Part shown: one piece after another, positions 8,444-17,634 of the stretch
Position numbering within the stretch: the first letter of the stretch is position 1
Layout: each line of letters begins with the position of its first letter
Assembly: GCF_030685535.1 (NCBI RefSeq)
Contig: NZ_CP131599.1
Span: 744,001-808,000 of the forward strand
Length of the DNA: 64,000 nt
Source of the DNA: Photobacterium leiognathi
GTDB lineage: Bacteria > Pseudomonadota > Gammaproteobacteria > Enterobacterales > Vibrionaceae
Direction of reading: 5' to 3'
Notes under the pieces: generated by a model
What the model was told of the DNA's origin: nothing
What the model saw: only the letters and a program-made list of their open reading frames with translations
The model's database searches: none
Made by a program: the position numbers and the translations under genes

Positions 8444-9784
8444 TTGCATTTTAAAGATCTTGGATTAGACCCACGCCTACTTAAAAAAATTAATCACTTG
8501 GCGTTTGATCGAGCAACCGAAATTCAGCAAACAGCAATCCCTGTTGCTATCGCAGGCAAAGATATTTTGGCCTCTTCGAAAACGGGTTCCGGTAAAACAT
8601 TGGCATTCTTGCTACCTGCAATGCAGCGTATGTACCGTAGCAAGCCATTTACACGTCGTGATCCTCGTGTAGTTATTCTTACGCCAACACGTGAACTAGC
8701 AAAACAAGTCTTTGCTCAGTTACGCACTTTAAATGCAGGTACACCCTACGATGGTACGCTAATTGTAGGTGGTGAAAACTTTAACGATCAGGTTAAAGCA
8801 CTGCGTAACGATCCTATGTTTGTTGTAGCAACACCGGGTCGTTTAGCCGATCACCTAGAGCACCGTAGTACGCACCTTGATGGTTTAGAAATGCTGATCC
8901 TTGATGAAGCAGACCGTATGCTTGATTTAGGTTTCGCGCCACAGTTACGTCGTATTAATGAAGCGGCAAATCACCGTCGTCGTCAAACACTGATGTTCTC
9001 TGCAACACTTGATAACCAAGAAGTGATTGAGATTGCATCTGAAATGCTGGACAACCCGAAACGTATTTCTATTGGTCACTCAGCAGAAGAGCATAAAGAC
9101 ATCACGCAACGCTTTATTCTTTGTGATCACCTAGATCATAAACAAGCACTGCTTGATAAAGTGTTAGAAACAACCGATTACAACCAGGTCATTATCTTTA
9201 CGGCAACACGTGCAGATACTGATCGTCTAACCAATGAGTTGAACGAGCGTAAACTAAAAGCGGTTGCGTTAAGTGGTAACTTAAATCAGAACCAACGTAA
9301 TAGCATCATGAGCCAGTTCGAGCGTAACTGTCACAAGATCTTAGTAACAACGGACATCGCATCACGTGGTTTGGACATTGATAACGTATCACTAGTCATT
9401 AACTTCGATATGCCAAAACATGCCGAAGAATATGTTCACCGTGTAGGTCGTACTGGTCGTGCGGGTAACAAAGGTGATGCAGTATCACTTGTTGGTCCTA
9501 AAGACTGGAAGAGCTTTAAGAACGTTGAAGCTTTCCTTAACCAACGTATTGAGTTTTCAACTATCGAAGGTCTAGAAGGTAAGTTTAAAGGTCTTAAGCC
9601 TGCACCGAAGAAGAAATTCGTTAAGAAGAAACCAACAGGCGAGAAAGTGGTTGCACAGAAGAAGCAAACACCTAAAGCGAAACGTAAAGTGGATAAGCGT
9701 TTTTACGAGAACCAAGCAGTGGGTAATGACGTATTTATTCCTAAGAAAAAACGTAATGTTGATGTAAGCAACGATAGCGAATAA
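8444..9784 (+). CDS. DEAD-box ATP-dependent RNA helicase
   Basis: RNA helicase of the RhlE/SrmB type, 446 residues, expected to remodel rRNA precursors or mRNA. Motifs in order: Q motif (FDRATEIQQTAIP), motif I SKTGSGKT, Ia PTRELAKQ, Ib TPGR, II LDEADRM, III SAT, IV IIFTATR, V TTDIASRGLD and VI HRVGRTGRAG. The C-terminus is a lysine-rich tail typical of cold-shock and ribosome helicases. I start it at the TTG at 8444 because homologues begin at LHFKDLGLD and CGGAG lies 8 bases upstream; an in-frame ATG at 8381 would add a 21-residue extension unlike the family. A strong bidirectional terminator follows. Confidence 0.92.
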   Translation: MHFKDLGLDPRLLKKINHLAFDRATEIQQTAIPVAIAGKDILASSKTGSGKTLAFLLPAMQRMYRSKPFTRRDPRVVILTPTRELAKQVFAQLRTLNAGTPYDGTLIVGGENFNDQVKALRNDPMFVVATPGRLADHLEHRSTHLDGLEMLILDEADRMLDLGFAPQLRRINEAANHRRRQTLMFSATLDNQEVIEIASEMLDNPKRISIGHSAEEHKDITQRFILCDHLDHKQALLDKVLETTDYNQVIIFTATRADTDRLTNELNERKLKAVALSGNLNQNQRNSIMSQFERNCHKILVTTDIASRGLDIDNVSLVINFDMPKHAEEYVHRVGRTGRAGNKGDAVSLVGPKDWKSFKNVEAFLNQRIEFSTIEGLEGKFKGLKPAPKKKFVKKKPTGEKVVAQKKQTPKAKRKVDKRFYENQAVGNDVFIPKKKRNVDVSNDSE

Positions 9785-9880
9785 TCAACATCGTATAGTA
9801 TGGAAAGTCAGAGCAGCACTCTATTGTTGATGAATTAAGACCTTACTCTGCAGTTCTGTTGAATGATCCTTTCAGTGTGT

Positions 9881-9911
9881 AAAAACCGATAAACCCAGTT
9901 TATCGGTTTTT
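9881..9911. terminator. Terminator after the helicase gene
   Basis: A perfect 14-bp stem, AAAAACCGATAAAC (9881-9894) against GTTTATCGGTTTTT (9898-9911), with a 3-base loop and T runs on both strands. Confidence 0.93.
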
Positions 9912-9914
9912 TTA

Positions 9915-10280
9915 TGCACTTATTTTATGTCATCTACATAACAAGCTATAAAAGAGTTGAGAATCAGGATAGAAGTCAAACCAGAAACAGTTACAAATGT
10001 ATCTATACACTCATACACGCGACTATCACGTTTATATCGTGCACGTTTCACATTGTTTCTTATTCAAATTCATTTTATGGAAAGCAGGATTATCCTGATA
10101 GTATTGAAATCAAGTATCTGCAATGATTACTGATATCAGCACTGTGAGGTGATGATTGTTTTATATACAGTGAAAGTAATGGTGTATTTTATATTAACCA
10201 CTGTATTAACAAGATTTACGTCGTTATTGTTAGAAAGGATAAGTTTGGTGAATAATACGGGGATATGGATTATTTAAGAA
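9915..10280. other. Gene-free stretch between the helicase and lpp terminators
   Basis: Only a 70-codon open frame (9914-10126) is present; it begins inside the terminator T run, has no ribosome binding site and its composition is not protein-like. I see no other signal. Confidence 0.5.
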
Positions 10281-10283
10281 AAA

Positions 10284-10307
10284 AGAGATGGCTAAAAAGC
10301 CATCTCT
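10284..10307 (-). terminator. Terminator of lpp
   Basis: AGAGATGGCT (10284-10293) pairs with AGCCATCTCT (10298-10307). On the minus strand the hairpin is followed by a T-rich run, as expected for the abundant lpp transcript. Confidence 0.88.
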
Positions 10308-10330
10308 CTAAGTATCTAGCCTAAGACAAA

Positions 10331-10591
10331 TTACTTAGTGTAAGAACCAGCAATGTTGTCGATACGCTTGTTAGCACGCATTGCTTCTTGGTAAGCTGCG
10401 TCAGACGCTGCACGAGAATCGTTTACTGCGCTAACGATTTGGTCTTGTTGACCTTGTAGTGCACTTACTTGCTCCGCTAGAGTGTCTACTTTGTTAGTTA
10501 GTTGTTGCATTTGATCTGCTTCAGTGCTTGAACAGCCCACTAGAGATGCAGATAGTAGAACACCAGCTAAGATAGATACAGTACGTTTCAT
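10331..10591 (-). CDS. lpp: Major outer-membrane lipoprotein (Braun lipoprotein)
   Basis: 86 residues. The lipoprotein signal ends in a lipobox (ASLVGC, cysteine about residue 20), and the mature part is a heptad-repeat helix (QLTNKVDTLAEQVSAL and onwards), as in Lpp trimers. The C-terminal residue is lysine (SYTK), the residue that L,D-transpeptidases join to peptidoglycan. It links the outer membrane to the wall. It has its own strong terminator; a weak promoter candidate on the minus strand is CATAAT (10658-10663) with TGAGCA 17 bases upstream. Confidence 0.94.
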   Translation of the reverse strand: MKRTVSILAGVLLSASLVGCSSTEADQMQQLTNKVDTLAEQVSALQGQQDQIVSAVNDSRAASDAAYQEAMRANKRIDNIAGSYTK

Positions 10592-11006
10592 TTTTTATAA
10601 ATCTCCATATTGATTTTGCCACTACAAATGAGTGTGAAAGTTTGAGTTGGCAAATTCATTATGGCATAACTTCTTAAAATTGCTCATTAATTTTTTTGGT
10701 GAAGTTCAAAAAAAATAGTGTTTAATACGTTTTTTGGTTAAAAACCATACAAATCTTACATTAAATTTTCATACTGTATTACTGACTAACTATGCGCAAC
10801 ACCGCTTGCAATAAGGGATAGAGGCATATTTATGACTGTTACAGAATCAATAAGTCAGCGTTATGTAAAAAAATACGATTAGCAAAAAAAGAAACATAAC
10901 AGACGAATAAATGAACGAAAATGCAAACGATTTTTGTGATCAGTTTCACGTTAATGTTAAACCTGTTACTTGCTGATTTTAGCTATTACTTATTGTGATT
11001 ATAAAA
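10592..11006. other. AT-rich spacer upstream of lpp
   Basis: Contains the presumed lpp promoter near 10658-10686 on the minus strand and otherwise no convincing gene. A 16-codon ATG frame at 10831 exists but is too short to support. Confidence 0.5.
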
Positions 11007-11627
11007 CTATATGCTCTCATTTTGTTTAGATGGTGAATTTGATACTTGTTTTAGAATATCTGGTATTGCTGAAATTAATGGTGCAGGGTTGTGAAGATGA
11101 GGAATTTTTTTAATGAGCTCACCGTTTGGCGCGATAAAGTAAAAATAGGAATTATGATCAATCGCATATTCAAGCGCTGAATCTTTTAGTTCTGTTCGTA
11201 TTTTCAGTACACCATATTTTTCAGTTAATGCTTTTGTTTGTTTATTTGTCCCCGTCATACCAGAAATCATTGGATGGAAGTGTTTTGCATATTTAGCACT
11301 TGTGATAGCGTCATCTCGTTCAGGATCGAGGGTAATAAACACTGACCATATATGTGCTAGTTGCTCTGATGGGATTTGTTTTAAAGCTGCTGACATAACA
11401 GCGAGGGACGTTGGGCATACATCAGGGCACTGTGTATAACCAAAATAGACTAAACGAACTCTGTTATCTGCAGGGTCATATAGGTCAACGGCATCAGTTC
11501 CTGACTCTAATATATTGATTGGGTAATCAGGTTCGACAGAAAGGTTAGGATCACGACTATCAAGAATATAGCTGGTCGTTAGTCCAGCGATTAAGGCGAG
11601 TGACAGAATCATCCATTGGTATTTCAT
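11007..11627 (-). CDS. SCO1/SenC copper-binding protein
   Basis: Membrane-tethered periplasmic thioredoxin-fold protein, about 206 residues, which in the family helps insert copper into the CuA site of cytochrome c oxidase or acts as a thiol reductase. The copper motif CPDVCP is present (YFGYTQCPDVCPTS) with the partner histidine in IDHNSYFYFI. An N-terminal hydrophobic segment (WMILSLALIAGLTTSYIL) is an uncleaved anchor or signal. The ATG at 11627 has AAGGA seven bases upstream and is preferred over an in-frame start at 11651. Its own terminator was split by the insertion sequence that follows. Confidence 0.9.
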   Translation of the reverse strand: MKYQWMILSLALIAGLTTSYILDSRDPNLSVEPDYPINILESGTDAVDLYDPADNRVRLVYFGYTQCPDVCPTSLAVMSAALKQIPSEQLAHIWSVFITLDPERDDAITSAKYAKHFHPMISGMTGTNKQTKALTEKYGVLKIRTELKDSALEYAIDHNSYFYFIAPNGELIKKIPHLHNPAPLISAIPDILKQVSNSPSKQNESI

Positions 11628-11735
11628 TTGTTTATCCTTAAACAAGCACAACAGTAAAACCCGATTATGCGTTTAGCTTAATGATAAGTGTAGGTGAGTT
11701 TTATACTTTTGTGAGGTAGGATTTTAAGATAGAAA

Positions 11736-11752
11736 AAAGGCAGCTCAATGGC
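11736..11752 (-). terminator. Left half of a terminator interrupted by an insertion sequence
   Basis: AAAGGCAGC at 11736-11744 is the left arm of a 9-bp hairpin. The right arm GCTGCCTTT now lies at 13264-13272, 1.5 kb away. Removing the insertion and one copy of its 10-bp target duplication restores a perfect stem with a 6-base loop between the convergent-side SCO1 3' end and popT 3' flank. Confidence 0.8.
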
Positions 11753-13255
11753 CTGTCTCTTGATCACAAGTCATTGTGTTCAAGAGACTTAGCTAGTTCA
11801 TATCCTTCAAGGATGGTTTGTAACCTAAACCATCCTTGCCATAATGTCTTTACAGAAGCGCGACCCGTCCGCTTGGTATCTTTCCAGCCACCTAACCGTG
11901 CAATACTTTTGTAAGCCCACGATATATTTGGTGCTTCTTTGGGCAGTTTTTTCTTCTCCAATTTTAACCACATAAGCTTCCACGCTTTACCTTTTTACAC
12001 CCGTTCACAACAGCTACTAGATAACTCTTTAGATTCGTTCATAAATCTTAACTGGAGTAAACGAGTAGCAATAAATGCCAAAATAACACTGAGCCTTTCT
12101 AAGTTATCTTTACTTTGCATTCTCAGTTGTTCAACTTACGTGCCTTCACTTTTCCAAACCTTGTGAAAATCTTCTATCAGCCAACGACGCTCATAATAAC
12201 TGACGATGTTAAGTGCTTCCTCTTTGTTCGTTACAGGCTCTGATGTCAGTAAATGCCATGCGAGCTTGTTGTCACTCTCACCTTGCTCTATACATCCAAC
12301 ATAGTAGAGAGAGATATTATCGAACTCTTTTTTATTGGCGGGAGACTTAAGTGTCACGGGAGCATATTTGATGTCTAGATGAGCCGTGCGGGACTTACGA
12401 CCGCCTTTTTGCGGTATTTTTAGCTCTTTGCTTCCTGCTGATAACAACTTGGAAGCGTAGTCATAAAGACGATTATCATGCTCCTCGATACAGCGACTTT
12501 GCATTGAGCGAACGATAAATCGTTGTTGTTGCTCGTGCTTGTAAGTGAGGTACTCGAATAAATCGGCTTCTCTATCACACACAGAAATAACCTCTGACAT
12601 TTTCTCACCTAGTCGCTCTGCAACATGGCGAGATGCTTGTTCCCATTTATAACTTTCTTTTTCTTTGTATGGTCGAGTTGCGTGCTGGTGTCTTTGACCA
12701 CGTTTTTCAATATCTCGGGTCCAGCGTTGTTGTTCGATTAAACCAACTACAGTGTGAGTTTCGGGAGCAAAAAGCAACGTTGAATGAACGAACATTGCTC
12801 GGTGTCGATTACCTTGATTGGAATGCCCGAGTGTATCTTGTATGCTGTGATGTGAGTAACTTAGAGAAGTGGTATCTTCCAATGCAAGCAGTGTTTGTTG
12901 TTTAAAAGCTTCTTGTGCTGTGACATAGAATCCAGCTTCTGCAATATCTTCTGCTTTGATTTGGTCATTACGAATAAAGCGATAAGCCCCTTCCATATCG
13001 GCTGGGGATATGATGAGTTTTGAGATAGGGATACCAGGTTGTTCAGCCAGAGAGGTAGCTAGAGCAACGAGTCTTTGAGTGCGTCTTGGGTCATTAAGAT
13101 CGGCTTGACCGAATTGTTTTTTAGCCCAAAGAGTTGGTTCTATATAGGTCATCATAATCATCCTTATCATTGCTTAGATGATCAGATCATGAAACATAAA
13201 ATTAGTTCAAAAAAATCCCCAAGCATTGGCTTAGGGATTTGTGTATAAGAGACAG
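11753..13255 (-). mobile_element. IS50/Tn5-like insertion sequence (IS4 family, IS50 group)
   Basis: 1503 bp. The left end begins CTGTCTCTTGATCACAAG and the right end, read inward on the minus strand, begins CTGTCTCTTATACACAAA; both closely match remembered Tn5/IS50 ends. The left, transposase-3' end resembles the IS50 inside end, including a GATC site for Dam methylation, and the right end resembles the outside/mosaic end. The flanking direct repeat is GCTCAATGGC at 11743-11752 and 13256-13265, so the insertion boundaries are intact and fairly recent. The transposase gene inside carries two in-frame stops, so this copy is probably not autonomous. Confidence 0.9.
11764..13155 (-). pseudogene. 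IS50-type transposase with two in-frame stop codons
   Basis: Homologous by eye to Tn5 transposase. The first part reads 339 residues from the start near 13155 and holds all three catalytic acids: D in EDTTSLSY, D in VCDREAD, and E in the YREK segment RRWLIEDFHKVWK. Translation stops at TAA (12136-12138), right after KSEGT, where Tn5 continues. The same frame continues (VEQLRMQSKDNLERL...) to a second TAA near 11990 and then to an intact C-terminus (ARLGGWKDTKRTGRAS...LEHNDL) ending inside the terminal repeat. The C-terminal dimerisation domain needed for transposition is therefore missing from any product. Confidence 0.88.
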
Positions 13256-13292
13256 GCTCAATGGCTGCCTTTAGGTATTGTTTTATTCGTTG

Positions 13293-14213
13293 TTATTTTT
13301 GTTCTGCTGCAGCAAACTTCTCTAGTCCCCATACCACAGCAATACCTAAGATCATTGCAAGTACAGCGTAAGTAATGAGAGCAGGTTGTCCAGTCACTTG
13401 CTCGAAGCTAAATGGAGATAGGTTATGCTCAAGCAGTGGTACTTGTTCTCCATGTGAGTTTACACGCCAGCTAATGACTTCTTTCCAAGGCCAAATCTTA
13501 CTTAATGTACCGATCATCAAACCTGTAAGGAAAGTTAAAGCGAGATCTCGGTAGTTACGAAGAAGCCAAGATAAGAAATGAGAGAAACTTAATAAGCCAA
13601 TTAAACAGCCGATTGCAAAAGTTCCAAGTGTTACAACATCAAATGATTTTGCAGCTGCAAGGATAGGAGCATACATACCCAGAAGCAGTAAGATAAAGCT
13701 ACCTGAGATACCCGGTAAGATCATGGCACAAATAGCAATAGCACCAGCAATTAATATGTTAATTGGTGTTGGTTCCATCGCAACAGGGTGCAATACAGTA
13801 ATGCCGTAAGCGAATACAGCACCAAAAATAATGGCAATAAAGCGGCCGATAGTCCACTTATCCACTTGTTTAAACATATGGATAACAGAGATGATGATGA
13901 GACCAAAAAAGAATGACCACAATGGAATTGGATGTGTTTCTAGCATCCAAGTAATAACTTTAGCGAAAGTGAAGATGCTAGTTAAGATACAAGCAAATAA
14001 GCAAATTAAGAAGGTACCATTGATATGCTCATAGGCACCTTTAATACCATCTTTACGAATAATACCAATTAGAGAAGGATTAACACGACGAATACTCTCA
14101 AGCAGGGTGTCGTAGATGCCAGTGATAAAAGCAATGGTGCCACCAGAAACACCAGGTACGACATCGGCTGCACCCATAGCCATGCCTTTTAGAAAGGTGA
14201 AAAGTTTATTCAT
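13293..14213 (-). CDS. popT: DUF368 undecaprenyl-phosphate translocase
   Basis: Polytopic inner-membrane protein of about 306 residues. DUF368 proteins have been described as flipping undecaprenyl phosphate back to the cytoplasmic face, recycling the lipid carrier of cell-wall synthesis, with a role at alkaline pH in Vibrio. The paired signature motifs are visible: GAADVVPGVSGGTIAF near the N-terminus and ICAMILPGISGSFILLL in the middle. The ATG at 14213 gives the family-typical start MNKLFTFLKG; an in-frame upstream start would add 26 hydrophobic residues. The IS50-like element sits just beyond its 3' end. Confidence 0.9.
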   Translation of the reverse strand: MNKLFTFLKGMAMGAADVVPGVSGGTIAFITGIYDTLLESIRRVNPSLIGIIRKDGIKGAYEHINGTFLICLFACILTSIFTFAKVITWMLETHPIPLWSFFFGLIIISVIHMFKQVDKWTIGRFIAIIFGAVFAYGITVLHPVAMEPTPINILIAGAIAICAMILPGISGSFILLLLGMYAPILAAAKSFDVVTLGTFAIGCLIGLLSFSHFLSWLLRNYRDLALTFLTGLMIGTLSKIWPWKEVISWRVNSHGEQVPLLEHNLSPFSFEQVTGQPALITYAVLAMILGIAVVWGLEKFAAAEQK

Positions 14214-14345
14214 TAGATTATGTATCTCTATGATAGCCAATAAAATTTGGCACATTATACAAGTAAGAGCAGAGATACTACCACAAATCACTGAGTTGAT
14301 AAGGTGGCTTATTTGTAAGCAAAATCATTATGTGAGCAGAGTGCG

Positions 14346-15008
14346 TTATAAGGCTGCAAATTTGGTGGTTTTCGCTTTCTTAGCAAATTCAGCAAAACGC
14401 TCACATGGCTCTTGGTGGAAAGTAAAACTTGTTTGCTTACTGCCAATAATATCAAGCAGTAATAGTTCTGCTTGGTACTTTGCTTCTAATAATTGATCAT
14501 TATTAAAATAACTCAATACTGGCGAGATAAGTGTTTTGTCAATTTGTTGTAAAGAGTAATAGCACTGGTTAATCGCAATCGTATCGTTGAACAACTCTAA
14601 TGCTTGATACGGTGTTTTAATGCTTTCTTGCGATTGTAAAAGACGAAGTAACTTATCCCAGCGCTCAGCAGCTAAAATCCCCATCGCAACATACTCTGAG
14701 CGTTGGTAGCTTTTTAACAGCATGCGTTCATAGTCATCACGAATACCATTGTTATTAAGATCAACGCCAAAAAGAGAAGCTTGGTTATTTCCGGTGAACT
14801 GATAGGGACGTGGCACTTGACCGCTGCTGACGTTCTTAGCGGCTAAAATTTCTAATGACTTAAATTGGTTTAAAGGTAAATCAACATTATGTTGGGTGAT
14901 TTTTTCTGGTGATAATTTAATTATTCGCGGTGAATCGCTTTCTGCATTAACGTTAAATGAAGCAAGGTAAGAAATACATATAAAAGTTAACTTTGTTATA
15001 TTTCCCAT
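14346..15008 (-). CDS. Exported protein with one EF-hand-like loop, unknown function
   Basis: 220 residues. The N-terminus is a signal peptide (TKLTFICISYLASFNVNA-E). Around residues 85-96 DLNNNGIRDDYE resembles a calcium-binding EF-hand/dockerin loop. Two cysteines (NQCYY and EPCERF) could form a disulfide. The rest is helix-rich. I do not recognise a named family. It lies upstream of popT on the same strand with about 130 bases between. Confidence 0.72.
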   Translation of the reverse strand: MGNITKLTFICISYLASFNVNAESDSPRIIKLSPEKITQHNVDLPLNQFKSLEILAAKNVSSGQVPRPYQFTGNNQASLFGVDLNNNGIRDDYERMLLKSYQRSEYVAMGILAAERWDKLLRLLQSQESIKTPYQALELFNDTIAINQCYYSLQQIDKTLISPVLSYFNNDQLLEAKYQAELLLLDIIGSKQTSFTFHQEPCERFAEFAKKAKTTKFAAL

Positions 15009-15340
15009 AAATACTCTTCTTCACAACAATCCATAATGTGACATATAAGTAATAATCATCACTTTATTAGAAAGAAACTTCAATTTTCTTAGAGTAGAAA
15101 TGAGATCCTTAGATAAGTATTTTTTTACTGATGTAATAACAAGATGAAAGAAGTTTGCGAGTGGTCTCAAATCAAAAGAAAGCGTTAGAAAACATGAAAA
15201 TATGTGTAGTTAATGACCTTACATATGTTCAGCTTATATTTAGATTAAAAAACTATACTAAAGATAGAGAATGGGATATTCACCATTGTTCTACTCCTGC
15301 AACGGATTGTTTATATTACATTGTAATATCTAGGAATTAT

Positions 15341-15427
15341 ATGTCAGAGCATGTATTTGAAGTATTACTCATAGTGACCGCGATAATAATCGCACTTGGC
15401 TTATTTTTAATAATGGTTGCTCACTAA
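15341..15427 (+). CDS. Candidate small single-pass membrane protein (28 residues)
   Basis: The ATG at 15341 is preceded by TAGGA six bases upstream. The product starts MSEHVFEVLLIV and is almost entirely one hydrophobic helix ending in VAH. A longer in-frame GTG start at 15155 gives 90 residues, but the added part has poor protein character. Either reading is tentative. Confidence 0.35.
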   Translation: MSEHVFEVLLIVTAIIIALGLFLIMVAH

Positions 15428-15500
15428 ATTTCCAATTCCACACCATCAAATGTCAATAAAACAAAGTGACTTGTCTTATTGGCTTTTGAATGGATTTTAA

Positions 15501-16451
15501 TTAACTTTCGATCGCTAGTTTTTCTAATAATCTGTTATGAACAACTTCTACGATAAGATCTGGTTGGAATTTAGAAATAAACTTATTACAGCCTACTTTT
15601 TCAGTCATTGCTTCATTAAAGTTACCACTTAATGATGTATTTAGCGTTATGTATAAATTAGACATTCTTGGATCATGTCGAACTTTATGCGTAAGGCGAT
15701 AACCATCCATTTCAGGCATTTCTGCATCAGTAAACATCATTAGGATCTCATCCGTTACGGTTTTACCCACATGGCACCATCTATCGAGTAGATCATAAGC
15801 TTGCTGACCATTATTTGCTTCAATGACCTCAATACCTAATTGCATTAGTGTTGATTTGATCAAGTTACGTGCAGTAGGAGAGTCATCAACAATTAAAATC
15901 TTGTGACCTTGTAACTTTTGGCTAACTTCATTGTTTAATAATGCGTCGGAAATCTTAATGTTGTAGTCGATAATATTGGCAAGTACTTTTTCTACATCAA
16001 TGATACCCACTAATTGATCCACGTCTTCTCGTTTAATTTGGCAGATAGCAGTGAGAAAGTTGTTTTTACCCACTTGATCTGGCGGTGGCTGAATATCTTT
16101 CCATGTCATATTGACGATATTCATCACCTGACCAACTAAAAAAGCCTGAACAGTACCGTTGTATTCGGTGACGATTAGGTTACTAAGCTCATCTATGCCA
16201 GTTGATCTCATCCCAATCGATGCACGTAAATCAATAACAGGAATAGATGTTCCGCGAATAGATGCAACGCCTTTTACATGTGAATGAGAGCCCGGGAGAC
16301 AATTTAAAGTAGGAACCTTAACGACTTCTCGAACTTTAAAAACGTTGATGGCAAATAATTGATGGCTGTTGAGTTTAAAAATCAGCAGCTCCAATCTATT
16401 TTCACCAACGAGTTGGGTTCTTTGGTTAACACTATCTAGGATTGTTGCCAT
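15501..16451 (-). CDS. cheV: Chemotaxis protein CheV
   Basis: Couples chemoreceptors to CheA and adapts signalling through phosphorylation. 316 residues in two domains: a CheW-like domain (about 15-165; ELLIFKLNSHQLFAINVFKVREV, GVASIRGTSIPVIDL) and a receiver domain (about 185-310; ILIVDDSPTARN, phospho-acceptor aspartate in FTDAEMPEMDG, then NTSLSG and the lysine in FISKF). Length and order are those of CheV. It is monocistronic, as paralogous cheV genes often are in Vibrionaceae. Confidence 0.93.
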   Translation of the reverse strand: MATILDSVNQRTQLVGENRLELLIFKLNSHQLFAINVFKVREVVKVPTLNCLPGSHSHVKGVASIRGTSIPVIDLRASIGMRSTGIDELSNLIVTEYNGTVQAFLVGQVMNIVNMTWKDIQPPPDQVGKNNFLTAICQIKREDVDQLVGIIDVEKVLANIIDYNIKISDALLNNEVSQKLQGHKILIVDDSPTARNLIKSTLMQLGIEVIEANNGQQAYDLLDRWCHVGKTVTDEILMMFTDAEMPEMDGYRLTHKVRHDPRMSNLYITLNTSLSGNFNEAMTEKVGCNKFISKFQPDLIVEVVHNRLLEKLAIES

Positions 16452-17098
16452 GTATAACCGTCCTTAGTTAATAATTGTGGCGCTACTGAATAGGTTAATA
16501 GTATCGACATATTTATTATTTAATTAAATGAAATGTCATTAACACTCTGATTTTTAGCTGAAAAAGTGAGCTAGATCTTAACTTGATGATGCAGCATCAA
16601 GTAGTTGACAAGATTAATCGGGTAAAGAAAGGCGGGTCGAGTTGTTCAAACACGAAAATCATTTAAAGCTGCATGGCAGTTAAAATATTTAAGCCAGAAC
16701 GCGCATAAAATAGTCTCATCACTGTATATGGAAAACAAAATCTGTAATGAGTATTTTATAATTAAAAATTTGAAAGAAAAAACTGCTTTTGATACTGAAT
16801 GTTTGGATTTAACGGATATGTTTACCTGTTTGAGCTGATAATTATTATCTGATCGTCTAAAAATATACCTTTTATCGATATTGTTAACAATAATAATCAT
16901 TTAACCATTAATTTACATTGTTTTTGGTGGTTATTTAAAATCAACAGCTTGGGTTTTTATCTTTGTTATAGCAGAGATTTACATTCATTTTTGCAAAAGT
17001 GAAATCTTTCAATGCATATATACATATTGCCATTAAAGTGAGAAAATATTCCTAACAGCAATATTGAACTGTTTTAGCTGTAAACTAGAGAGGCATAT
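16452..17098. other. Long AT-rich intergenic region
   Basis: An 84-codon frame on the minus strand (16646-16900) lacks a ribosome site and reads as low-complexity. I see no hairpin-T-run or gene. The last 20 bases carry AGAGAGG, the ribosome site of the next gene. Confidence 0.45.
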
Positions 17099-17524
17099 AT
17101 GAAATTAGCGTTAATTTTTTTACTATCATCGATTGGTGGCGTGCTTTCTGGTGAACATCTGCATTCTTTTATCGCAGGGTTTGGAATTGCAGCCGTTTCA
17201 GTTGGCACAGCATACTGGTTAGCATTTCGTTCAACGCGTTACCCTCAATTAGCGGTATTGCTTTTACTATTAGGTATGGTGGCAAAACTGGCTGTGACAG
17301 TTGTTGGTGTAATGTGGGGCTTAAAAGCGGACGTTATTAACTCACCATTTGTATTCTCGCTGTCTTATTTATTCTTCTTAATTGTTGTCTCTTATGGTTA
17401 TTTCAAATTAAGAGAGTTTCAAATGGCAATGGTTGAGAAGCGTGCTGTTGTTTTAGAAAGTCAGACGGTAGAGCCTAAGCAAGGCAAAGATTCAAAACCA
17501 GCAATGACATCACAAGCAGCGTAA
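17099..17524 (+). CDS. Small polytopic membrane protein, unknown
   Basis: 141 residues with four hydrophobic segments (about 2-20, 24-44, 51-75, 83-103) and a charged, soluble tail ending in MTSQAA. AGAGAGG precedes the ATG. The helix pattern loosely recalls the AtpI/ATP-synthase-subunit-I group, but I see no decisive motif and no ATP synthase genes nearby. It is followed by a strong terminator. Confidence 0.65.
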   Translation: MKLALIFLLSSIGGVLSGEHLHSFIAGFGIAAVSVGTAYWLAFRSTRYPQLAVLLLLLGMVAKLAVTVVGVMWGLKADVINSPFVFSLSYLFFLIVVSYGYFKLREFQMAMVEKRAVVLESQTVEPKQGKDSKPAMTSQAA

Positions 17525-17576
17525 ACAAAAAAGCGCTGCAAGATGACAAAGAAGTCACTTATTAAATTTGAACAAT

Positions 17577-17608
17577 AAAAAAGAGGGCAAATAATAGCCC
17601 TCTTTTTT
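17577..17608. terminator. Bidirectional terminator between the small membrane protein and nagA
   Basis: AAAAAAGAGGGC (17577-17588) pairs with GCCCTCTTTTTT (17597-17608), 12 bp with an 8-base loop and T runs on both strands. Confidence 0.92.
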
Positions 17609-17634
17609 GATCTTATTGAATAACGACGTTTATA

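Noticed and set aside
9914..10126. 70-codon open frame after the helicase gene
   Set aside because: Starts within the terminator T run, has no ribosome site and its translation does not look like a folded protein.
10831..10881. 16-codon ORF between lpp and SCO1
   Set aside because: Too short, no conserved feature to support it.
15155..15340. Longer 90-residue reading starting at a GTG upstream of the small helix ORF
   Set aside because: The extra part lacks coding character and ribosome site; only the last 28 codons look plausible.
16646..16900. 84-codon minus-strand frame upstream of the small membrane protein
   Set aside because: AT-driven open frame without ribosome site or recognisable features.
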